64,000 nt of DNA, taken from assembly GCF_006542355.1 (NCBI RefSeq), contig NZ_CP038141.1, positions 1,804,001-1,868,000 of the forward strand. Direction: 5' to 3'. Shown here piece by piece: positions 9,145 to 17,573 of this stretch. The position numbers and the translations under genes are program-made. Source of the DNA: Swingsia samuiensis. Its GTDB lineage: Bacteria > Pseudomonadota > Alphaproteobacteria > Acetobacterales > Acetobacteraceae. Each line of letters begins with the position of its first letter. Within the stretch, counting starts at the first letter, position 1. The notes under the pieces were generated by a model. That model had not been told where the DNA came from. It did no database searches and worked only from the letters and a program-made list of their open reading frames with translations.

Positions 9145-10220
9145 GAAAAAGAAACCGGGCTTTCAAGTCTATAAACCGTATCGGATTGAGTAACTTTTCC
9201 GATACGATAAGCTACTTCGCCACTGTTTTTCAAAGCAGTTAATACTTTATCGGGTTCAGATGTGACAAGAACCATGCCGATACCACAATTGAAGACACGC
9301 AGCATTTCATCGCTAGCAACATTGCCTGTTTTTGCGAGCCATTTGAAAACATTCGGTACAGGCCACGCAGAACCATCAATGGAGACACCTAAGCCTTCAG
9401 GAAGGACGCGAGGGAGATTCCCCGGCAAGCCACCGCCTGTAATATGGGCGCAACCGTTGAGAAGGCCTTGCTGGTGCAAGCTTAGGACTGTTTTCACATA
9501 CAGTTTTGTTGGTGTCAGAAGGGCCTCGGCAAGAGTGCGGCCTGTTTCAAATGGCGCGGCATCCTTCCATGATAATCCAGAGCGACGCACAACTTCACGC
9601 ACAAGGGAGAAGCCGTTGGAATGCACTCCAGAAGAAGGGAGGCCAATGAGAGTATCGCCAGCTTTGATGTTGGTTGGTAATAAATTACCGCGTTCTGCAG
9701 CGCCAACACTGAATCCGGCCAGATCATAATGGCCTTTGTCATACATGCCGGGCATTTCAGCTGTTTCACCACCTACTAAAGCACACCCAGATTCAGCACA
9801 TGCCTGAGCTATTCCTTTAATAACGGTTGATGCGTCTTCAATAGACAGTTTGCCAGTCGCAAGGTAATCAAGGAAGAACAAAGGAGTAGCTCCTTGAACG
9901 ACAAGGTCGTTGACGCACATAGCAACCAAGTCAATTCCGACTTCGTCATGTTTCCCGGCTTCAATCGCAACCATAAGTTTTGTGCCGACACCATCGGTGC
10001 AACTGACAAGAACAGGGTCCTTAAAACCGGCCGCTTTTAAGTCAAAAAGAGCACCAAAACCACCTAATCCTCCCATTGTTCCAGGGCGGTCTGTTGCTCT
10101 GGCTGCGGGTTTGATAGCATCAATAAGAGCGTCTCCAGCGGCGATATCAACACCGGCTTGTGCGTAGCTAGTGCCTTTGGAAGTATCGGAGGTTGGCTTG
10201 GTCATGATAGAAGATCTCAT
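9141..10220 (-). CDS. purM: Phosphoribosylformylglycinamidine cyclo-ligase
   Basis: A 359-residue AIR synthetase (PurM/PurL superfamily) that closes the imidazole ring of purines using ATP. The N-terminal [15 protein letters not shown] signature, the glycine-rich [12 protein letters not shown] loop, [11 protein letters not shown] with its conserved Asp, and [12 protein letters not shown] are all present. The ATG at 10220 and another at 10205 are both possible starts; neither has a convincing ribosome binding site. The gene leads the purM-purN-membrane protein operon. It is divergent from hdaA, with only about 43 bases between the two starts, so their promoters must share this gap or lie within the genes. 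Confidence 0.95.
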   Translation of the reverse strand: MRSSIMTKPTSDTSKGTSYAQAGVDIAAGDALIDAIKPAARATDRPGTMGGLGGFGALFDLKAAGFKDPVLVSCTDGVGTKLMVAIEAGKHDEVGIDLVAMCVNDLVVQGATPLFFLDYLATGKLSIEDASTVIKGIAQACAESGCALVGGETAEMPGMYDKGHYDLAGFSVGAAERGNLLPTNIKAGDTLIGLPSSGVHSNGFSLVREVVRRSGLSWKDAAPFETGRTLAEALLTPTKLYVKTVLSLHQQGLLNGCAHITGGGLPGNLPRVLPEGLGVSIDGSAWPVPNVFKWLAKTGNVASDEMLRVFNCGIGMVLVTSEPDKVLTALKNSGEVAYRIGKVTQSDTVYRLESPVSFS

Positions 10221-10263
10221 AGTTAACGTAGCGTTGTTTTAAAGCATCCTGAGCGCTGGCGGA

Positions 10264-11001
10264 ATGCATGGTAAAGAAACAATTATGAAAAAAGAGCAAG
10301 AAAAACCAGTAAATGTGCACGATGCTGCTTCACAAATAGCATTTCCCTTACGTTGTGTGTCCGCCATGACGGCGGATCGTTTTATTGTCAGCCCATCAAA
10401 TGCGGCGGCTCGAGCATGGTTAATGCGGAGTATATGGCCAGATGGGCGCTTATGGCTATGGGGGCCAGCCGGCACAGGAAAAACACATTTATTAACAGTT
10501 TGGGCGTATGAGCATGATGCCACAGTGCTGGATGCTCGTCTTTTTTCACGGTCTTCATCAGGAGGGCGTGTTCGGGTTCAGGGTAATTTGGCACTTGATA
10601 ATGCCGATTCGCCCGGTGATGAAGCCACGATGCTGCATTTATTAAATGATGCTGTGGCGCAAGGGGATCATGTTTTAATGGTGGGGCGTATGCCTCCTTC
10701 TCGGACGCATTTTGCCCTTCCTGACTTGGCCAGTCGGTTAAGGGCGACTGCAACAACGGCGACTGAAAACCCAGATGATGAGTTGAGAGCAACTTTGCTT
10801 TTATCTTTGTTGGCAGATCGGCAGCTTGTGGTTTCTCAATCCGTTACAGAATGGCTGTGGAAACACTTGCCTCGGACGGGAAGTGCCTTAGTTCGTGCTG
10901 TAGAGCGATTGGATGAAGTGGCTTTAGCGAGAGGGATACCAATTACACGCGGGTTAGCGCAGGAAATATTACCTGATTTGCTTTTGCCTGATCATGAATA
11001 A
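10264..11001 (+). CDS. hdaA: HdaA-like DnaA-related AAA+ protein
   Basis: A 245-residue protein made of a DnaA-type AAA+ domain without the C-terminal DNA-binding domain, as in Hda/HdaA. These proteins work with the sliding clamp to promote hydrolysis of DnaA-bound ATP and so restrain re-initiation of replication. Walker A is GPAGTGKT (67-74), and a Walker B-like strand NLALDNAD lies near 105-112. An N-terminal QIAFPLR at about 24-30 resembles the clamp-binding peptide of Hda (Q-x-x-x-P-L). The position between purM (divergent) and ppk is the usual alphaproteobacterial context. An alternative ATG is at 10285. Confidence 0.85.
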   Translation: MHGKETIMKKEQEKPVNVHDAASQIAFPLRCVSAMTADRFIVSPSNAAARAWLMRSIWPDGRLWLWGPAGTGKTHLLTVWAYEHDATVLDARLFSRSSSGGRVRVQGNLALDNADSPGDEATMLHLLNDAVAQGDHVLMVGRMPPSRTHFALPDLASRLRATATTATENPDDELRATLLLSLLADRQLVVSQSVTEWLWKHLPRTGSALVRAVERLDEVALARGIPITRGLAQEILPDLLLPDHE

Positions 11002-11012
11002 ATGGCTGACAA

Positions 11013-11059
11013 TTGACAGAGTTTTGTAAAGATTCGATGCTGTAACAGTGTTCCTGTTA
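11013..11059 (+). promoter_or_regulatory. Possible promoter and operator upstream of ppk
   Basis: TTGACA at 11013-11018 is a perfect -35 box. GATGCT follows after 17 bases as a weak -10. Just downstream, TAACAG (11043-11048) and CTGTTA (11054-11059) form a perfect inverted repeat with a five-base spacer, a size suited to a dimeric repressor. The element lies in the short hdaA-ppk gap. Confidence 0.35.
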
Positions 11060-11079
11060 AGATTTTTGGAAGAGTGCAC

Positions 11080-13374
11080 GTGACGACCGACAAAGACCAG
11101 TCATCCTCCTCACGCCGTAATCGTCAACCACGTGAGGGGAAAATGACGCCAGCAGCAAGCCGGGCAAGGCGTCGTCGAATGGTTGTGCCTACGCGACAGG
11201 ATTATGAAGATATTGTTCGCTCTCCATATCGATTTATTAATCGTGAGTTATCATGGTTGGATTTCAATCAGCGCGTAATTGAAGAAGCAGAGAATGCACG
11301 AAATCCGTTATTGGAAAGGATTCGTTTTTTATCAATCAGTGCCAGCAATCTGGATGAATTTTTTTCTGTGCGCGTTGCCGGGCTGGTTGGGCAGGTTCGT
11401 GAAGGAATGATCGTGCGTAGCCCGGATGGAGCAACGCCTGTTCAACAGTTGTCCGCGGTTCGTAAAAAGGCTCATTTTTTAATAGAAGAGCAACAAAGGG
11501 TTTGGAAGCTTCTTGAGGTAGAACTTAAAGAAAAGAATATTTCAATTGTAAATAGTTTAGACGCTCTGGATGAACGTGACCGTCAGGAGCTGTCGGCTAT
11601 TTTTGATGAGCGCGTTTTTCCTGTTCTAACGCCATTAGCTGTTGATTTATCCCATCCGCTGCCTTTTATCCCAAATATGGGATTAGCGCTGGTAATGCGT
11701 TTGAAAGATCCTGTCACGCTTAATCATGTGATGGATGGGCTTGTTCTTCTTCCAACACAAGTGTCTCGTTTCTTGCGTTTGCCCGATCGTCTTGATGAAA
11801 ATGGTAGGGCATTGGGTGAGATACGTTTTATCCTGTTGGAAGATCTTATTCGTTTGTTTGCGGATCGCTTATTCCCAGGCTTGATGATTGGAGCAGCTGG
11901 GGTATTGCGCGTTATCCGTGATACGGATGTTGAGTTTGAAGATGAAGCGGAAGACCTAGTCCGTTCTTATGAAACAGCATTAAAACAGCGCCGGCGTGGT
12001 GTTTGTATTTATTTGGCGTTGGATCAAAATTTGCCAGAAACTCTCGGGCGCGAGATGGGAGAAGAGCTTGGCGTCGGTGAGGAAGATATTGTCACTGTGC
12101 CTCATCTGGTGGGAATTAGTGATTTAAAGCAATTGATCGTTGATGATCGGCCTGATCTTGTTTTCCCATCCTATACGCCACGCTTTCCAGAGCGTATTCT
12201 GGATTATGATGGGGATTGCTTTGCGGCTATCCGCTCGAAAGATATTCTTGTTCATCATCCATTTGAAAGTTTTGATGTTGTCGTACAGTTTTTACGTCAA
12301 GCGGCGCTGGATCCTAATGTCTTAGCGATTAAGCAGACACTGTACCGTACTTCTCGTGATAGCCCCATTGTTCATGCCCTTATAGAAGCTGCGGAATCAG
12401 GAAAATCTGTAACGGCGATGGTTGAGCTTAGGGCTCGTTTTGATGAAGAAGCTAATATCCGCCTAGCGCGTACTTTAGAGGCCGCCGGCGTGCAGGTGGT
12501 CTTTGGATTTGCTCATTTAAAGACGCATGCCAAAATGAGCTTGGTTGTTCGACGGGAAGGCAGCACATTAAAGACTTATGCTCACTTTGGAACAGGGAAC
12601 TATCACCCCATAACAGCGCGTATTTATACTGACTTATCGTTTTTCACATGTGACCCGCAGTTATCTGCTGATTCTGCTCGTTTATTTAACTATATGACGG
12701 GTTACGCGACGCCTGCTAAAATGGAGGCTCTGGCGTTTTCTCCTGTAACTATTCGTTCTACTTTAGAGCAATTGATCCGAGATGAGATTTCTTTTGCCAA
12801 AGAGGGTAAGCCTGCAAAAATTTGGCTGAAAATGAATAGTTTGGTAGATGCAGAACTGATTGACTTACTTTATGAGGCTTCTCAAGCAGGAGTTAAAGTG
12901 GTCGGAATTGTTCGAGGGATTTGCTGTTTGAGGCCGGGTGTTGCAGGACTATCTGAAAATATTGAGATTAAGTCGATTGTTGGTCGTTTTCTCGAACACT
13001 CTCGTATTTTCGCTTTTGGGAACGGCCATAGAATGCCTTCTCAAAAAGCAAAGGTATTTATCTCATCTGCCGATTGGATGGTCAGAAATATGGATTGGCG
13101 GGTAGAGGCAATGGTTCCGATTACAAATCCGACCGCTCATACGCAAATTCTTAGCCAGATTATGACCATGAATATCAGGGATAATCTTCAAAGTTGGATT
13201 TTATCTAAAGATGGATGTTGGCATCGTATGGCAAGTAGTTCTCATCCATTTTCAGCGCATGATTATTTCATGCATAATCCGTCTCTTTCTGGGCGAGGGT
13301 CGGCTGCACGAGATAAAGCCCTTTCAGAAGTAAACCGTCCTCGTGCACGTCCAGACCGTATTTTGGAAGACTAA
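11080..13374 (+). CDS. ppk1: Polyphosphate kinase 1
   Basis: A membrane-associated kinase that reversibly polymerises the gamma-phosphate of ATP into polyphosphate. The N-terminal domain opens with FINRELSWLDFNQRV, followed by SISASNLDEFF. The phosphohistidine is in KTHAKMSLVV (about residue 483), and the second conserved histidine is in LEHSRIFAFGNG. The two phospholipase D-like domains and the PAKMEALAFSP segment are intact; total length is about 764. Two GTG codons could start it. I favour 11080, because GGAAGA lies six bases before it, whereas 11074 is too close to this site. The first 40 residues are basic and low in complexity. ppx follows after six bases. Confidence 0.95.
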   Translation: MTTDKDQSSSSRRNRQPREGKMTPAASRARRRRMVVPTRQDYEDIVRSPYRFINRELSWLDFNQRVIEEAENARNPLLERIRFLSISASNLDEFFSVRVAGLVGQVREGMIVRSPDGATPVQQLSAVRKKAHFLIEEQQRVWKLLEVELKEKNISIVNSLDALDERDRQELSAIFDERVFPVLTPLAVDLSHPLPFIPNMGLALVMRLKDPVTLNHVMDGLVLLPTQVSRFLRLPDRLDENGRALGEIRFILLEDLIRLFADRLFPGLMIGAAGVLRVIRDTDVEFEDEAEDLVRSYETALKQRRRGVCIYLALDQNLPETLGREMGEELGVGEEDIVTVPHLVGISDLKQLIVDDRPDLVFPSYTPRFPERILDYDGDCFAAIRSKDILVHHPFESFDVVVQFLRQAALDPNVLAIKQTLYRTSRDSPIVHALIEAAESGKSVTAMVELRARFDEEANIRLARTLEAAGVQVVFGFAHLKTHAKMSLVVRREGSTLKTYAHFGTGNYHPITARIYTDLSFFTCDPQLSADSARLFNYMTGYATPAKMEALAFSPVTIRSTLEQLIRDEISFAKEGKPAKIWLKMNSLVDAELIDLLYEASQAGVKVVGIVRGICCLRPGVAGLSENIEIKSIVGRFLEHSRIFAFGNGHRMPSQKAKVFISSADWMVRNMDWRVEAMVPITNPTAHTQILSQIMTMNIRDNLQSWILSKDGCWHRMASSSHPFSAHDYFMHNPSLSGRGSAARDKALSEVNRPRARPDRILED

Positions 13375-13379
13375 TTGTT

Positions 13380-14858
13380 ATGTCCTTAACAGCGCAGCGC
13401 TCAGCTATTGTTGATCTTGGTTCAAACTCTGTTCGGATGGTGGTGTTTGAAGGGGTTTCACGTAATCCTCAACCCATTTTCAATGAGAAAGCCACTCTGA
13501 AATTGGGAAGAGGGTTGGATTCAAGCGGTCGTTTGAATGAAGATGGTGTTACGTTAGCTATGGACGTTCTAGGGCGGTTTCATACTGTTGCACGGGCGAT
13601 GGGAGCCGAACCTTTTGAGGTGTTAGCGACAGCAGCCGTACGGGATGCGACAAATGGGCCAGATTTTGTCGCAGCAATCAGGGCCAGAATGCCAGGTGTC
13701 CCAATTCGTGTTCTGGAAGGTGAAGAAGAAGCAGATTATTCCGCAAAAGGTGTTTTATGTAGTCTTCCGCAAGCTGATGGTTTGGTAGCTGATATTGGGG
13801 GAGGGTCTTTAGAGCTTATTCATGTGGCCGATAAGCAATATTATGAAGCCGTTACAACGAAATTAGGCGTTATTCGGTTACATGATCGAGCCAAAGGCAG
13901 TGTTGAGCAAGCAGGGCTGATCGCAAATGAAATGTTAGCAGAGGTGAAGTGGTTGCCGGGTATGACGGGGCGGCCTCTTTATCTTGTCGGAGGGGCATTT
14001 CGTGCTTTGGCGCGTATCCAGATTTCACGGACACAATACCCCCTTAATTTAGTTCATTTGTTTTCACTCGCAGAGAAGGAAGCCCGAGACCTTACAGATT
14101 GGGTAATTTCTTCCTCGAAAAAGACACTTGAAAAACTTCCCAATGTACCGCGGAAACGTATGGCAGACGCGCCTTTTGCTGCTGTTGTTTTGCGTGCATT
14201 GATTGAGCGTGTGAAGCCATCCAAAATTGTATTTAGTGCAGATGGCCTGCGGGAGGGGTGGTATATGAAACATATTGCTTCTTCTGTGGCGCAAGAAGAT
14301 CCAATGGTTGCACTAACGAATGAAATGTCTTCGCGGTTGGCGAGAAGTGCTTCTTTAGGATATCCTTTGGCGCGTTGGACGGATTCATTATTCCCCGATG
14401 AGACACCGATGCAAAAATATTTGAGATATTTAGCATGTGATTTGTCGGATATTGGGGCTTATGATCATCCTGAATATCGTGCTGAGCAAACCTATAAACG
14501 TATTTTGCATAGCAATGGTGTTGCTTTTGAACATTCGGCGCGAGCATTTATTGGGTTAGCGTTGGCTGTTCGATATGAGGTGGATATTAATTCAGCTCTT
14601 CTTGAGCCATCGCGCAAACTTTTGTCTCGTTCAGAAATTGATCGAGCCATCCGGTTAGGTTTGGCCTTGCGGCTGGCTTATACCTTGTGCGCAGGAACCA
14701 AGGTTCTTCTTGAGGAATGTCGTATACTGATAGAAGACAAGAAATTAGTGCTTATCTTGGGGGCAAGAAGTGTACGTGCTGCTGGAGGGGCTGTTCTGCG
14801 TCGTTTTGAACGCTTGGCAGATGTTATGGCGCTTGAACTTCAGGTTCGGGAAGAATAG
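13380..14858 (+). CDS. ppx: Exopolyphosphatase (Ppx/GppA family)
   Basis: A 492-residue ASKHA-fold phosphatase that releases phosphate from polyphosphate chain ends and may also hydrolyse pppGpp. The phosphate-1 loop IVDLGSNSVRMVVFEG is at about 9-24, the ATAAVRDATNG segment near 81-91, and the phosphate-2 loop VADIGGGSLELI near 139-150. The C-terminal half (from about 320) is the helical HD-like domain of longer Ppx proteins. The gene begins six bases after ppk, the usual pairing of synthesis and degradation. Its TAG stop overlaps the GTG of the next gene by one base. Confidence 0.92.
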   Translation: MSLTAQRSAIVDLGSNSVRMVVFEGVSRNPQPIFNEKATLKLGRGLDSSGRLNEDGVTLAMDVLGRFHTVARAMGAEPFEVLATAAVRDATNGPDFVAAIRARMPGVPIRVLEGEEEADYSAKGVLCSLPQADGLVADIGGGSLELIHVADKQYYEAVTTKLGVIRLHDRAKGSVEQAGLIANEMLAEVKWLPGMTGRPLYLVGGAFRALARIQISRTQYPLNLVHLFSLAEKEARDLTDWVISSSKKTLEKLPNVPRKRMADAPFAAVVLRALIERVKPSKIVFSADGLREGWYMKHIASSVAQEDPMVALTNEMSSRLARSASLGYPLARWTDSLFPDETPMQKYLRYLACDLSDIGAYDHPEYRAEQTYKRILHSNGVAFEHSARAFIGLALAVRYEVDINSALLEPSRKLLSRSEIDRAIRLGLALRLAYTLCAGTKVLLEECRILIEDKKLVLILGARSVRAAGGAVLRRFERLADVMALELQVREE

Positions 14859-15616
14859 TGCGTTTTCCCATAAGGGGATCGTGGTTAAAAGCGATTGCTT
14901 TTCTTGGTCTGGCTGTCGCTTTTATGATCGGAGGGATTTCAGTTTTTCATAAAAGACTGATCCATAATAGAAATGCATTATGGCAGATCGTGGATGGTCG
15001 ATGCCGAGTAGACCATCTTCATGCGCCTTGTACAGAATATGATGCTCAACAAGGCTTTGCTCTTTTAAAAGATATTAAAGGGCGAGGGCAGTACCTGTTA
15101 ATTCCTACTCAAAAAACTTTAGGGATTGAGGCGGCAAGTTTATTAAAACCAGATACTCCTAATTATTTCTTACAAGCCTGGTTAAAACGGTCTTATGTCG
15201 AAAAACGATATGGCTTTAAGATCCCAGATCAAGATTTAGCATTAGCTATTAATTCGATTTCGGGGAGAAGTCAGGATCAGCTTCATATTCATATTGATTG
15301 CTTAACGGCCTATACGCGTGCGAAGTTGGATCAGAATATGTTTGGTTCAGAGTGGAGTGATATATCGCTTTACGGGCATCTTTATCGTGCCAAGCGAATA
15401 TCTTCTCTTACTCCATCTCCTTTTCAAGATTTGGCTGAACCCGAGGATATGGGAAAGCATACACTTGTTGTCACTCCCGCAGCACAAGGTGGCTTTATTT
15501 TACTGGATGATCAAGCACGCGCACTCGATTGGGGCGCAGGGGAAGAACTACAAGATCATCAATGCCGGCTTGATAACCCCAAATATCAAAGAACATCTGG
15601 TAATGGTCGCTTGTAA
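14858..15616 (+). CDS. cdh: CDP-diacylglycerol pyrophosphatase (Cdh-like)
   Basis: A 252-residue protein of the HIT superfamily that resembles CDP-diglyceride hydrolase, which splits CDP-diacylglycerol to phosphatidate and CMP. An N-terminal membrane anchor (about 10-30) precedes LWQIVDGRCRVD. Further family motifs are YLLIPTQKTLGIE, PNYFLQAWLKRS, AINSISGRSQDQ and the histidine triad LHIHIDC. The length matches the E. coli enzyme (about 251). The GTG start overlaps the ppx stop (TAGTG), so it is coupled to ppk-ppx. This context is not one I know for cdh, which is best described in enterobacteria, so transfer is possible. Confidence 0.88.
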   Translation: MRFPIRGSWLKAIAFLGLAVAFMIGGISVFHKRLIHNRNALWQIVDGRCRVDHLHAPCTEYDAQQGFALLKDIKGRGQYLLIPTQKTLGIEAASLLKPDTPNYFLQAWLKRSYVEKRYGFKIPDQDLALAINSISGRSQDQLHIHIDCLTAYTRAKLDQNMFGSEWSDISLYGHLYRAKRISSLTPSPFQDLAEPEDMGKHTLVVTPAAQGGFILLDDQARALDWGAGEELQDHQCRLDNPKYQRTSGNGRL

Positions 15617-15698
15617 CATTCTTGTTGGTTGCGTCATAAATGCAAGTGAGGCATATGTTCGAATTATATCAAACTAATATATTGTTGGAGATTTATTA

Positions 15699-16841
15699 AT
15701 GAATTGGTCCTTATTTGCTCTGGCTGTTGGGGCCTTTGCTATAGGCACAACTGAGTTTACCCCTATGGGGCTTTTGCCCAGTATAGCTCATGGCTTGTCA
15801 GTAAGTGTTCCAAAAGCAGGTGGCTTGGTAACGGCATATGCAACCGGTGTCATGCTTGGAGCGCCGTTTGTTACAATTTTGATGGCTCGTTATCGTCGTA
15901 AGACAGCTTTAATGCTGCTGATGGGGATTTTTGTCGTCGGGAATTTATTATCATCATTTGCAAATACATATACTTTATTACTGATTTCGAGAGTCCTAAC
16001 CAGCCTAACGCATGGCGCTTTTTTTGGTCTGGGAGCTGTCGAAGCTGCTTCTGTTGTCGCGCCGAACCGGAAGGCTAGTGCTGTAGCCACTATGTTCATG
16101 GGACTCACAATTGCCAATATATTTGGTGTGCCTTCTGCAACATGGCTAGGTATGAACTTTGGCTGGCACAGCGCTTTTGCCATTACGTCTCTATTGGGTA
16201 TTTTAACGATTATTGCTGTAAAAATATTTATTAAAGCCGGAGAAACTGGGCCTTTGCCGAACGTAGGCAATGAACTCAAGGTGTTAGTAAGGCCCAATGT
16301 TGTTTTGGCGCTCCTTACAACCGCTGTTGGAGCCGCGGCAATGTTTGTATTATACACATATATTACTCCAATTTTGCAGCATATTACCCACGCTAATGCA
16401 ACAATCATTACAATTGCTCTCGTTTTAACAGGAGTGGGATTTACTGTTGGGAATGCCATTGGGGGAAAAAGTGCAGATAGGTCTTTAGATGGGAGTCTGC
16501 TTATGTTTTTCCCTGTCCTTGGGGGGCTAACTCTTCTTTTCCCTTGGCTGGCTCAAACGGTTCCTGGGGCATTGATCATGGCCTTCCTGTGGTCCGCAGC
16601 GACTTTCTCTCTTATGCCAGCGCTTCAAATGCGTGTTATGCAAGCGGCACATGATGCGCCAGCTTTGGCCTCGTCTGTGAATATAGGTGCTTTTAACTTA
16701 GGGAATGCAATCGGTGCAGCCGTAGGGGGAATAGCTCTATCTGAAGGCTTTGGTTATGTTGGTCTTTCTATTGAAGGAACTGCACTTGCATTAACGGGCG
16801 TTGCAATTGTTTTATTTTCTAGAAAAGTAGCTCCTCCATGA
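15699..16841 (+). CDS. MFS transporter (DHA1 / AraJ-like)
   Basis: A 380-residue, twelve-helix major facilitator of the DHA1 drug or sugar efflux group. The opening FAIGTTEFTPMGLLPSIA is typical of AraJ/YdhP/Cmx-like exporters, whose first helix carries GTTEF. The MARYRRKTAL motif A follows helix 2, and RVLTSLTHGAFFGLGA marks helix 4. The stop overlaps the start of the phosphatase gene by four bases (ATGA), so the two are co-translated. The substrate cannot be inferred; sugar or amphiphile efflux is typical of the subfamily. Confidence 0.85.
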   Translation: MNWSLFALAVGAFAIGTTEFTPMGLLPSIAHGLSVSVPKAGGLVTAYATGVMLGAPFVTILMARYRRKTALMLLMGIFVVGNLLSSFANTYTLLLISRVLTSLTHGAFFGLGAVEAASVVAPNRKASAVATMFMGLTIANIFGVPSATWLGMNFGWHSAFAITSLLGILTIIAVKIFIKAGETGPLPNVGNELKVLVRPNVVLALLTTAVGAAAMFVLYTYITPILQHITHANATIITIALVLTGVGFTVGNAIGGKSADRSLDGSLLMFFPVLGGLTLLFPWLAQTVPGALIMAFLWSAATFSLMPALQMRVMQAAHDAPALASSVNIGAFNLGNAIGAAVGGIALSEGFGYVGLSIEGTALALTGVAIVLFSRKVAPP

Positions 16842-17512
16842 AGCGTATATGCTCATTATCAATAATGACGGTTCTGTGCATTTCTACCGCTTATGCAAAA
16901 CCGCCTGAAAATATAAGCGATGTTGTTTCTGCTGCTATCGCATATCATGATAGTGGTGCTTATCAGCGTGATTTTGCGGATGTTGTCGGGCAGGCTCAAC
17001 AATGGATAAAAGAGCAAGCAGGTAAGGTTATAAAGCCCGCAATCGTATTGGATATTGATGAAACAACTCTTTCTAATTGGGAGGAGTTAAGAGCTAATCA
17101 GTTCGCTTATTTTCCTGATGGAACTTGCGATCATCTTCCGCAGGGGCCATGTGGCGTTCTTTCATGGGAGAGGAGCGGTCGATCTTCTGCTTTTCCACCT
17201 ATGAAAGCATTAATTGATGAAGCGCAGCGATTGAATGTCTCTGTGTTTTTTGTAACAGGACGTCATGAAAACGAGCGTATTATTACGTCAGATAATCTAA
17301 AAAAATCAGGCATATCTCATTGGGACGGATTAATATTGCGACCAATGAATTCTTACACCAGTGCAGCGTCTTACAAAGCGCCTGTGCGTGCAAGCCTTGA
17401 GCAGAAAGGCTATACCATTATTGCTAATATTGGAGATCAGGCGTCTGATCTAGCAGGTGGGCATGCTATGAAAAGTTTTTTACTGCCAAATCCCTTTTAT
17501 CGGATCCCTTGA
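16838..17512 (+). CDS. Secreted HAD-type acid phosphatase (class B/C, e(P4)-like)
   Basis: A 224-residue exported phosphatase of the HAD superfamily (DDDD-type). A signal peptide ends near residue 20 (STAYA-KPP). Motif I is VLDIDETTLSN with the nucleophile Asp and the acid Asp. Motif II is FFVTGRHEN, and motif III/IV is NIGDQASDLAGGH. No lipobox is present, so it is probably soluble in the periplasm rather than a lipoprotein like e(P4). It likely dephosphorylates nucleotides or other organic phosphates for uptake. It overlaps the MFS gene by four bases and is followed by a terminator, closing the phosphate-related run. Confidence 0.85.
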   Translation: MKRICSLSIMTVLCISTAYAKPPENISDVVSAAIAYHDSGAYQRDFADVVGQAQQWIKEQAGKVIKPAIVLDIDETTLSNWEELRANQFAYFPDGTCDHLPQGPCGVLSWERSGRSSAFPPMKALIDEAQRLNVSVFFVTGRHENERIITSDNLKKSGISHWDGLILRPMNSYTSAASYKAPVRASLEQKGYTIIANIGDQASDLAGGHAMKSFLLPNPFYRIP

Positions 17513-17545
17513 TCGTAATAAGAAATTACATCTGATGTGTCGAAG

Positions 17546-17570
17546 GCCTCCCTGTAAAGGGAGGCTTTTT
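17546..17570 (+). terminator. Intrinsic terminator after the acid phosphatase gene
   Basis: GCCTCCC (17546-17552) pairs with GGGAGGC (17559-17565) over a six-base loop and is followed by six T residues. It lies between converging genes and ends the rightward run from hdaA. Confidence 0.88.
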
Positions 17571-17573
17571 TAT

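Noticed and set aside
9262-9729. 155-residue open frame on the plus strand within purM
   Set aside because: It lies entirely inside purM, whose motifs are complete.
11040-11060. Pho box upstream of ppk
   Set aside because: CTGT repeats are 14 bases apart, not 11; the site is better described as an inverted repeat.
15890-16459. 189-residue open frame antisense to the MFS transporter
   Set aside because: It is a shadow of the long hydrophobic coding region; its composition has no domain logic and the plus-strand gene is unambiguous.
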